Below, piece by piece: positions 24,935-31,948 of a DNA stretch of 38,304 nucleotides; position 1 is the first letter of the stretch, and each line of letters starts with the position of its first letter. The stretch comes from JBBDWK01 sp040902885 (lineage in GTDB: Bacteria; Acidobacteriota; Terriglobia; Bryobacterales; Bryobacteraceae). A program made the translations under genes and the position numbers. The stretch is from assembly GCA_040902885.1 (NCBI GenBank), contig JBBDWK010000025.1, positions 1-38,304 on the forward strand, written 5' to 3'. The notes below the pieces were generated by a model. That model saw nothing but the letters and a program-made list of their open reading frames with translations. It did no database searches and had not been told where the DNA came from.

Positions 24935-26236
24935 TTAACGGAATTCCCCCACGCACCGGAACCCGAGATAGATGCTCCGGTGCGCAGGCCCTTCCCTGAG
25001 ACGGCTCGAGGCCCGGGCGTATCTGGTGTAGACGTTCCACGAACCCCCGCGCACTACCTTGGTGTTGGAGTCATAGTTATCCGCTGTCCATTCCCACACA
25101 TTGCCAAGCATGTCATACAAGCCGAACGCATTCGGCTGCTTCAGACCCACGGAATGCGTGGCCCTGTCGCTGTTGCCGGAATACCAGGCAATGGCATCGA
25201 GATCACCGTAACGGGAGCCCCTCGTGCCCGCCCGCGCCGCGTACTCCCACTCCTTTTCACTGGGCAAGCGGCCAGCCACGGCTTGGCAATATTTCTGCGC
25301 ACCTGCCCAGTCTACCTGCTCCACAGGAAGCTGATCGCTCTCGAATCTACTCGGATTATTATTGCTGCCGTTGACCTTCTTCCAAGCAGCCTGCGTAACC
25401 TCCGTCTGGCCCAGCCAGAACCCGTTCGCTATCTGTTCGGCACGGGGTGGCTTCTCATCCGAGTCACACTCGTTATCGCCCGGCGAGCAGCCCATCATGG
25501 AGTTGCCCGGAGGGATGAATGCATACGTGAGGCCGTCGACCGGGTTGATCCGGGTCGCAGGAACGCTCGTCTTCGGGTGTGTTTGTGTGTAAATGACTAT
25601 TGCTATCAGGGCGACGGCCAGAATTCCGAATATGGCCATTCGTTTCGAGAGCCTGCTCCGGGTAAGGATGGCGGACAAGCGCGACCTGTAGTTTTGGGCA
25701 ACTGCCGCGAAACGCTCCTGGCCGGCTTCGTTGACTAGCCCGTCCGTTCCGGCGCCCCGAGGAGTTGCCCCTTCGGCTTTCGGGCTCCGAGCCGCCTCCT
25801 CCGCAGGCTGGGCTTCGCTGGTTCTTTCGATCACAAGGGGACCAGCGACTGACAGAACCTCGGAAACGGCCCTGGACAATTCGTCGAGCCCGGCGTGCGG
25901 CAAGACGCCCGACCAAGCGACCAGGTTGGCGGCTTGAATTCTCCTGAACGCCAGTGGAATACTCACATCATCGAGCAGCGCCGGAACGAGGATCCCTCGC
26001 CGCTTCCCTTCGTAAGCCTCGGTCTGTACCCAATCGGAGTGGATAGAATCCCGCGACCATAGGACAATAACGCATCGGGCATCGCCTAATGCCGCCTCAA
26101 CAGCCTGATCCCAAGTCTTTCCCGGCAGGATGGTGTGGTCCCACCAAACGGACCAACCCGCCTGCTGCAGCGCGTCTGCAACAAGCTTGACTCTGGGGCG
26201 ATCGACACGCGCATAGCTGAGAAAGATGTCGCTCAA
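24935..26236 (-). CDS. TIR - transmembrane - FGE-like (SUMF1) fusion protein
   Basis: 433 residues. An N-terminal TIR domain (1 to about 130; MSDIFLSYARVDRPR, and SDWVQTEAYEG with the putative NADase glutamate E73) is followed by a basic linker, one membrane helix (about 200-218; MAIFGILAVALIAIVIY) and an FGE-sulfatase-like domain (about 230-433; IPPGNSMMGCSPGD, GLYDMLGNVWEWTADN, GGSWNVYTRYARASSRLR). The paired cysteines used by true formylglycine-generating enzymes are absent (V and R/Y in their places), so the domain is probably a binding module facing the periplasm while TIR stays in the cytosol. The start is TTG at 26236, supported by GGAGGG seven bases upstream. A signalling or defence role is inference. 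Confidence 0.82.
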   Translation of the reverse strand: MSDIFLSYARVDRPRVKLVADALQQAGWSVWWDHTILPGKTWDQAVEAALGDARCVIVLWSRDSIHSDWVQTEAYEGKRRGILVPALLDDVSIPLAFRRIQAANLVAWSGVLPHAGLDELSRAVSEVLSVAGPLVIERTSEAQPAEEAARSPKAEGATPRGAGTDGLVNEAGQERFAAVAQNYRSRLSAILTRSRLSKRMAIFGILAVALIAIVIYTQTHPKTSVPATRINPVDGLTYAFIPPGNSMMGCSPGDNECDSDEKPPRAEQIANGFWLGQTEVTQAAWKKVNGSNNNPSRFESDQLPVEQVDWAGAQKYCQAVAGRLPSEKEWEYAARAGTRGSRYGDLDAIAWYSGNSDRATHSVGLKQPNAFGLYDMLGNVWEWTADNYDSNTKVVRGGSWNVYTRYARASSRLREGPAHRSIYLGFRCVGEFR

Positions 26237-26383
26237 AATGCGGCCCTCCAGCCGGGGTACCGACGAGTCAGGTGAGACACGGGCTCCCGCACTAGCCGTA
26301 TTATCTCAACGCAATGCTCCCGGTGCGAATGTGATACTACCTAGGTCTCCTGTTCCGTTGCTTCTGAACGGCCGGGTGTATAT

Positions 26384-26405
26384 TCCTAAGTTGGAATCCT
26401 AAGTT
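26384..26405. repeat. Two direct copies of TCCTAAGTT
   Basis: TCCTAAGTT occurs at 26384-26392 and 26397-26405, centre-to-centre 13 bp, within the spacer between the TIR gene and the DUF1552 gene. This could be an operator pair or part of a mobile-repeat family. No protein partner is suggested. Confidence 0.4.
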
Positions 26406-26516
26406 AACGCTTATGGGGACGGCTCCCGTGAGCCGCTCCGGGCCCTCGCCCAGCTTGCCGGCAATTCAACAAGATCCGAAGAGCCGATCAAGCAGCGGAC
26501 GAGAGCGTCAGCCCCA

Positions 26517-26545
26517 CAAAACTAAATGGCATTGGGCGTTCAGCC
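26517..26545. repeat. Dispersed repeat, second copy of the 38-65 element
   Basis: The bases from CAAAACTAAATGGCATTGGG onward match 38-65 with two or three substitutions and one inserted base. This copy lacks the following three hairpins, so it is a truncated member. It lies just past the DUF1552 stop codon, as the first copy lies just past the PQQ-type gene. Confidence 0.6.
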
Positions 26546-26556
26546 TGACCCAGGTG

Positions 26557-27846
26557 TTAAACGAGGTCGCTCAACTTGCTGGTTGCGCTCGGGAACTTAC
26601 CAATCCGCGCTCCCATTACTTCCTCGGCAAGCGTCAAATACAGGTCGCCGACCGTGCCGGTCAGCATGGAGTGCATGCCGGTCTTCAGGCCGCCTGCATG
26701 GCCGGCGACGATAGCGGTCATGCCGCTCGTCTTGTGCGAATTGGCTTCGGCATGCTCATGGACATAGACCAGTGAAGTGTGGTCCAACAGATTGCCGTCG
26801 CCCTCCGGAATCGACTTCAGCTTGGCCAAAAGATAGGCGAATTCCTCCACGTGCCACTTGCAGATGTCGCGCAGGATCCGCTGGCCTTCGGCCGTGTTGA
26901 TGCGCGTGTGGGTATAGTCGTGGTGCCTGATGGTGGTGTGCCCCAGCCACGGGAAACGGGTCAGGCTCTGGCACTTGGTAAGCATGTAAGACGCTACGCG
27001 CGTCTGCCCGGATGCCAGCGCGTGAACCAGCAGGTCGGACTGAAGCTTTGCAATCCGGGGCCAGTCGCGCATGTCGCCTGTGTCTTCGGGCCGCTGGAGT
27101 TCCTGCGCGTACTCTGGCGGAAGGCTGGCGATGGTCCGCTCCACGCTGCGGACGGAAGTCAGATACTCGTCCAGACGCACCTTATCCTCCTGCCCGAGAC
27201 GCGAAGTGAAGGACGCCGCATCCTCGCGGACGCGATCCAGCACGCTCTTCTTGCGGTCGATCCAGCCCAGATCCTTGCCGCCGAAGAGGCGGTCGAAGAG
27301 CCGATGCGGAATCATCTCGGGCGGAAGCGGACGGTCGCGGGCGGCCCAGCTCATATTCCGCTGGATGCTCTCCCCGAACGACTCCTGGCAGGCGCCGATC
27401 TGCAGCGAGCGGAAGCGCGAATCGTTGCCGATCTTCTGGGCGATCGCCTGGTCGATGGAAGGCCCGCCCGCGCCCCGTCCGGTGAACGCTTCGCCGGACA
27501 TGAGCGAGCTCATGGCGCCGTGATGACCTTTTCCGTTCGGATTGTCCAGCCCGCTGATGACGTGAATATCCCGCTTGAACGGCGCCAGAGGCTTGAGGCA
27601 AGGCGTGATCTGGTAATCCGCGCCCAGCTCGCGCGGCACCCAATAGTTCTCCACAATCCCGTTGCCGTTGAACCACAGGACGAATCGAGACTCAATGGGC
27701 TTCCCGGCCACACGGCTCTTCGAGGCGTATGCCGTTCCACTGCCGTTGAACATTGCGGCGAGCGGGGGCAAGCCGACCCGAACGGCCATGCCGCCGAGCC
27801 CCACGCCTTTCAGGAATGAACGTCTCGAAACCTCACTGAGTGCCAT
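26557..27846 (-). CDS. Tat-exported DUF1552 protein
   Basis: 429 residues from the ATG at 27846, which opens a twin-arginine leader (MALSEVSRRSFLKGVGLGG); an upstream start would place 22 residues before it. Family features are FNGNGIVENYWVP, VISGLDNPNGKGHHGAMSS, MSWAARDRPLPPEM and the C-terminal VYVHEHAEANSHKTSGMTAI. DUF1552 proteins are common in Planctomycetes and Acidobacteriota and usually sit beside a DUF1587/DUF1592/DUF1588-type cytochrome-like gene. No such partner is present here. Its biochemical role is unknown; an extracytoplasmic oxidoreductase or hydrolase partner has been suggested by context in other genomes. Confidence 0.88.
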   Translation of the reverse strand: MALSEVSRRSFLKGVGLGGMAVRVGLPPLAAMFNGSGTAYASKSRVAGKPIESRFVLWFNGNGIVENYWVPRELGADYQITPCLKPLAPFKRDIHVISGLDNPNGKGHHGAMSSLMSGEAFTGRGAGGPSIDQAIAQKIGNDSRFRSLQIGACQESFGESIQRNMSWAARDRPLPPEMIPHRLFDRLFGGKDLGWIDRKKSVLDRVREDAASFTSRLGQEDKVRLDEYLTSVRSVERTIASLPPEYAQELQRPEDTGDMRDWPRIAKLQSDLLVHALASGQTRVASYMLTKCQSLTRFPWLGHTTIRHHDYTHTRINTAEGQRILRDICKWHVEEFAYLLAKLKSIPEGDGNLLDHTSLVYVHEHAEANSHKTSGMTAIVAGHAGGLKTGMHSMLTGTVGDLYLTLAEEVMGARIGKFPSATSKLSDLV

Positions 27847-27948
27847 CTTCGCGTGCTCCCGGAACTTAAGGTCTGCGTCCGATACGTGACTGCATTCTAC
27901 ATTTCCGTGCAAGGCTGTGCAAGCCCTTGAATGCTAACCTGAAAAGAG

Positions 27949-29739
27949 GTGACTCCCGACATTCGAAATATAGCCATCATTGCCCACGTGGATCATGGCA
28001 AGACTACGCTTGTGGACGCGCTGCTGAAGCAGAGCGGAATTTTTCGCGACAACGAGACGGTCGCGGACCGTGTAATGGACTCGAACGCCCTCGAGCGGGA
28101 ACGCGGCATCACGATTCTTTCCAAGATCACGGGCGTGCATTACGGGCAAACGCGCATCAACATCGTCGACACGCCCGGCCATAGCGATTTCGGCGGCGAG
28201 GTGGAACGCGCGCTCGAGCTTGTGGATGGCGTCATGCTGCTGGTGGATGCGAGCGAAGGCCCGCTGCCGCAGACGCGCTACGTCCTCATGAAGGCCCTGG
28301 CGGCGAAGCTGCCGCCTATCGTCGTAATTAACAAGATCGACCGGGCGGACGCGCGCGTACCGGAAGTGCTCAACGAGATCTACGACCTGTTCATCGATCT
28401 GGACGCGGAAGAAGACCAGCTCGACTTTCCCGTGCTCTACACCAACGCCAGAGCGGGCGTCGCGAAAACATCGCTGGAGGACTCGTCCTGCGATCTGCGG
28501 CCGCTGTTCGAGGCGATCGTCCAGCACGTTCCTCCGCCCGGCGGCGATCCCGAAGCGGTGCTGCAGCTCCTGGTGGCGAATCTCGATTACAGCGACTACC
28601 TGGGCCGTCTCGCCATCGGCCGCGTTTTTTCGGGAACGCTGCGGCATGGGGACGACGTCGGCATCGTCAAGCTCGATGGCTCGCTGCAGAAGACGCGCAT
28701 CACGAAGCTCTATACCTTTCAAGGCTTGAAGCGCGTCGACGAGACCATTGCGCGGCCCGGCGACGTCCTGGCTATCGCGGGCGTGGAAGGCATCACTATC
28801 GGAGAAACGGTGACCGACGCGGAGCGGCCCATGCCTCTCGCCAAAATCCAGATCGACGAGCCGACCATCGCGATGACGTTCACCATCAACACGTCGCCAT
28901 TCGCCGGCCGCGAAGGCTCGTACGTCACCTCGCGCAACCTGCGGGATCGCCTCGACAAGGAGTTGCTGACCAACGTCTCGATTCGCGTGGAGGAGGCCGG
29001 CGGACCGGACAGCTTCAAGGTGATGGGGCGCGGCGAATTGCAGCTCGCGATCCTGATCGAGATGATGCGCCGCGAGGGTTACGAGCTGATGGTGGGCAAG
29101 CCCCAGATCCTGACGCGCAAGGTGGACGGCAAGCTGCAGGAGCCGCTCGAACTTCTGGTGATCGACTGCCCGGAGACATTTCTGGGCGTGGCCATCGAGA
29201 AGCTGGGGACCCGCAAGGGCAAGATGGTCAAAATGGTGAACCACGGCTCGGGACGGGTGCGGCTGGAGTTCCACATTCCGTCGCGAGGCCTGATCGGACT
29301 GCGCAGCGAGATTCTCACGGACACGCGCGGAACGGCCATCATGAATTCTCTGTTTCACGGCTACGTCGACTGGCAGGGAGACATTCCCACGCGCCCTACC
29401 GGCTCGCTGATCGCCGACCGCGCGGGCCGGGCAACGGCCTATGCGATCTTCAATTTGCAGGAGCGAGGCGAAATTTTCGTGGCGCCGGGAACGGAACTCT
29501 ATGAAGGGATGATTGTGGGCGAGAACGCCCGGACGGCCGACCTTGACGTGAATATCGTGAAGGAGAAGAAGCTGACCAACATGCGCGCTTCCACCGCCGA
29601 CGAAGCCATCCGTTTGGTCCCCCCTCGCATTCTAAATCTGGAGCAGGCCATAGAGTTCGTGCGGGACGATGAGTTCGTGGAGGTCACCCCGCAGTCCATC
29701 CGGCTGCGAAAGAAAGTGTTGAAGGCCAACCAAAGATAG
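27949..29739 (+). CDS. typA: Ribosome-binding GTPase BipA/TypA
   Basis: 596 residues, normal for the family. GTPase motifs are AHVDHGKTT (G1, near residues 11-19), DTPGHSDF (G3) and NKIDR (G4). EF-G-like domains III and V and the family-specific C-terminal region (about 480-596, including EKKLTNMRAS) follow. It binds the ribosome and aids assembly of the large subunit and growth at low temperature or under stress. The start is GTG at 27949, because the only nearby ATG in frame (27931) is followed by a stop. GAAAAGAGG abuts the start, an unusually tight ribosome site. It is followed after 6 bp by trmFO. Confidence 0.96.
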   Translation: MTPDIRNIAIIAHVDHGKTTLVDALLKQSGIFRDNETVADRVMDSNALERERGITILSKITGVHYGQTRINIVDTPGHSDFGGEVERALELVDGVMLLVDASEGPLPQTRYVLMKALAAKLPPIVVINKIDRADARVPEVLNEIYDLFIDLDAEEDQLDFPVLYTNARAGVAKTSLEDSSCDLRPLFEAIVQHVPPPGGDPEAVLQLLVANLDYSDYLGRLAIGRVFSGTLRHGDDVGIVKLDGSLQKTRITKLYTFQGLKRVDETIARPGDVLAIAGVEGITIGETVTDAERPMPLAKIQIDEPTIAMTFTINTSPFAGREGSYVTSRNLRDRLDKELLTNVSIRVEEAGGPDSFKVMGRGELQLAILIEMMRREGYELMVGKPQILTRKVDGKLQEPLELLVIDCPETFLGVAIEKLGTRKGKMVKMVNHGSGRVRLEFHIPSRGLIGLRSEILTDTRGTAIMNSLFHGYVDWQGDIPTRPTGSLIADRAGRATAYAIFNLQERGEIFVAPGTELYEGMIVGENARTADLDVNIVKEKKLTNMRASTADEAIRLVPPRILNLEQAIEFVRDDEFVEVTPQSIRLRKKVLKANQR

Positions 29740-29745
29740 GTTTTC

Positions 29746-31056
29746 ATGATTTACGTAATCGGCGGCGGGCTGGCTGGGTCGGAGGCGGCCTGGCAGATCG
29801 CTCAAGAGGGTCTCAAAGTCGTCCTGTACGAGATGCGGCCCGTGAAGCTGACGCCCGCGCATCAGACCGATCGGCTGGCGGAGCTAGTGTGCAGCAATTC
29901 TTTGAAGACCGACCGCGAAGGCGCCGCGCCCTGGCTGCTGAAGCAGGAACTGCGGCGTCTGGGATCTCTGCTTATGCAGTGCGCCGGGAAGGCGCGCGTG
30001 CCGGGCGGGCAGGCGCTTACCGTCGATCGCGAAGTTTTCGCCGAGGAGGTTACCACGGCACTTTCCCGCGAGCCTCTCATTGAGATCCGGCGGGAAGAGC
30101 TGACATCGGTTCCCCAGGATGGCATCGCGATCGTCGCGACCGGGCCGCTTACGAGCGACGCATTGGCCGCCGATATCGGCAGGCTTACCGGTTCGGACCG
30201 GCTTTACTTTTTCGACAGCATCAGTCCCATCGTGGAAGCGGATACGGTGGATCTGTCCATCGCTTTTCGCGCTTCCCGCTATGGACGCTCGCTCGATGGG
30301 ACGGACGATTACCTGAATTGTCCGTTCGACCGCGCGCAATATGAGGCATTCGTGGACGCGCTGCTGGCCGCGCAGACGGTGGAATCGCACATGCCCGGCG
30401 ATACACCCTTCTTCGAGGCCTGCCTTCCGATTGAGGAATTGGCGCGCCGCGGGCGCGATACGCTGCGCTTCGGCCCGATGAAACCGATGGGGCTGACGGA
30501 CCCTCGCACTGGGCGGCGGCCCTGGGCGGCAGTTCAGTTGCGGCAGGAGAATCTGCGCGCCGACAGTTACAACCTGGTGGGATTCCAGAATCACCTGAAG
30601 TATGGGGAACAGGCGCGCATTCTGCGCATGATTCCGGGTCTCGAGCGCGCCGAGTTCATTCGCTTCGGGCAGATTCATCGAAACACGTACATCAACGCGC
30701 CGGCGCTCCTGACGCCCTCTTTGCAGCTCCGGCGCAGACCCGCCGTGCTGTTCGCGGGCCAGATTTCCGGAGTGGAGGGCTACGTTGAAGCCATCGCGAC
30801 GGGACTGATGGCGGGCCGCAACGCGGTCGCTCTCGCGCGGGGCGAAACGCCACGGCCGTTACCGCGGGAGACGGCGCTGGGATCGCTGGCGCACTATATA
30901 TCGAACGCCGATCCCAGCAATTACCAGCCGGCAAACATCACCTTCGATCTGCTTCCTGCGCTCGGCACGCTCCGCCACGATAAGAGCGCGCGGCACGCCG
31001 AGGTGTGTCGCCGCGCGGCCGAAAAACTGGAAGAATATCTCCAGGTCCATGTCTGA
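29746..31056 (+). CDS. trmFO: Folate-dependent tRNA (uracil-54) methyltransferase TrmFO
   Basis: 436 residues. The FAD-binding GGGLAGSEAA lies at residues 6-15, and the conserved cysteines are present in ELVCSNSLKTD (C49) and FFEACLPIEE. The MKPMGLTDPRTGRRPWAAVQ, QISGVEGYVEAIATGL and LGSLAHYI segments are typical. It uses methylene-tetrahydrofolate and FADH2 to make 5-methyluridine at position 54 of tRNA. It overlaps xerC by 8 bp; the trmFO-xerC order is an old and common arrangement in Gram-positive and other bacteria, usually followed by hslVU, which is not present here. Confidence 0.96.
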   Translation: MIYVIGGGLAGSEAAWQIAQEGLKVVLYEMRPVKLTPAHQTDRLAELVCSNSLKTDREGAAPWLLKQELRRLGSLLMQCAGKARVPGGQALTVDREVFAEEVTTALSREPLIEIRREELTSVPQDGIAIVATGPLTSDALAADIGRLTGSDRLYFFDSISPIVEADTVDLSIAFRASRYGRSLDGTDDYLNCPFDRAQYEAFVDALLAAQTVESHMPGDTPFFEACLPIEELARRGRDTLRFGPMKPMGLTDPRTGRRPWAAVQLRQENLRADSYNLVGFQNHLKYGEQARILRMIPGLERAEFIRFGQIHRNTYINAPALLTPSLQLRRRPAVLFAGQISGVEGYVEAIATGLMAGRNAVALARGETPRPLPRETALGSLAHYISNADPSNYQPANITFDLLPALGTLRHDKSARHAEVCRRAAEKLEEYLQVHV

Positions 31057-31945
31057 GCTCGAGCGGCAGGTCGAACGCTTTCTGGAAGAGCTGATGCGCA
31101 GGAACGTCTCCGCGCACACGTTCGAGGCTTACAGCTCCGATCTGCGGCAGTTTCTCGACTACTTTTCGCCGCAAGGCAGCGTGCCGCCCCAGCCTTCGGA
31201 GTTTGCCGTGCTCCACGTGCGCGAGTGGCTGGCGGATCTTTACGACCGCAAGCTTTCGGTGACCACCATCCGGCGCAGGCTGGCGGCGCTGCGCACCTTC
31301 TTCAAGTATCTGGAGCGGGAAGGCATCGTGCCGATGAACCCCGCGCGGCTGGTGCGCACCCCCAAGCTCCGCCAGACTTTGCCGGCCGTGATGACGGCGG
31401 AGCGGGCCAATGCGATTGTGGACGGCGTCGGGGAAGCGAAGCTCGACCGGCCCTACCCGGCGCGCGATCTTGCGATCTTCGAGTTTCTGTATGGCTGCGG
31501 CGTGCGCGCGGCCGAGCTGGTGGGGCTGAACCTGAACGATATCGACCGGGACGAGCGCTGGATTCGCGTGCGTGGCAAAGGACGCAAGGAGCGTCAGGTG
31601 CCGTTCGGCAGCAAGGCGGCGCAGGCCCTGGAGCGGTATCTGACCGAACGCCAGGCGCCGCCCGGGGAGCGGGCCGTCTTCGTGAATCATCGCGGGCGGC
31701 GTTTGAGCGGCCGCTCCGTGCGGAATTTCGTGAAGTTTTACGCGCGCTTCCTGGCCGGCGACGATTCCATTCACCCGCACAGTTTCCGGCACGCCTATGC
31801 CACCCACCTGCTGAGCGACGGCGCCGACCTGCGCTCCATTCAGGAGCTGCTCGGGCACGCAAGCCTCTCCACCACGCAGCGCTACACGCAGGTCTCGCTC
31901 ACGGACCTGATGGCGGTCTATGACCGCGCGCATCCGAAGGCGTAG
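31049..31945 (+). CDS. xerC: Tyrosine recombinase XerC/XerD family
   Basis: 298 residues, the usual Xer length. It has an N-terminal SAM-like core-binding domain (about 1-90) and a catalytic domain with all six expected residues: R153 (GCGVRAAEL), K177 (RGKGRKER), H244 and R247 (HPHSFRHAY), H270 (LGHASL) and nucleophile Y279 (TTQRYTQ). It resolves chromosome dimers at dif. Its position directly behind trmFO and its length argue for a housekeeping Xer enzyme and not a phage or integron integrase. Whether it is XerC or XerD cannot be settled without a tree. It converges with the DUF3604 gene, 3 bp apart. Confidence 0.9.
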   Translation: MSELERQVERFLEELMRRNVSAHTFEAYSSDLRQFLDYFSPQGSVPPQPSEFAVLHVREWLADLYDRKLSVTTIRRRLAALRTFFKYLEREGIVPMNPARLVRTPKLRQTLPAVMTAERANAIVDGVGEAKLDRPYPARDLAIFEFLYGCGVRAAELVGLNLNDIDRDERWIRVRGKGRKERQVPFGSKAAQALERYLTERQAPPGERAVFVNHRGRRLSGRSVRNFVKFYARFLAGDDSIHPHSFRHAYATHLLSDGADLRSIQELLGHASLSTTQRYTQVSLTDLMAVYDRAHPKA

Positions 31946-31948
31946 TGG

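Larger units (their letters stand above)
26237..26556. other. 320-bp spacer with short repeats
   Basis: No credible gene is seen. It holds the ribosome site of the minus-strand TIR gene (26244-26250), a TATATT (26379-26384) embedded in GGGTGTATATTCC that resembles the two receptor promoters, two direct copies of TCCTAAGTT (26384-26392 and 26397-26405, period 13), a small hairpin CGGCT/AGCCG near 26419-26434, and a copy of the dispersed repeat (26517-26545). The plus-strand orientation of the TATATT element has no gene after it. Confidence 0.6.

Noticed and set aside
24935..26236. FGE-like domain as a sulfatase-activating enzyme
   Set aside because: The two catalytic cysteines are missing and no sulfatase gene is present in the window.
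27934..29358. Minus-strand reading frame of 474 codons opposite typA
   Set aside because: typA is a certain gene on the other strand, and the antisense product is histidine/arginine-rich with no family features.
31049..31945. Tyrosine recombinase as a sign of an integrated element
   Set aside because: Length, complete Xer residues and overlap with trmFO match the housekeeping Xer context; no attachment sites or phage genes are nearby.
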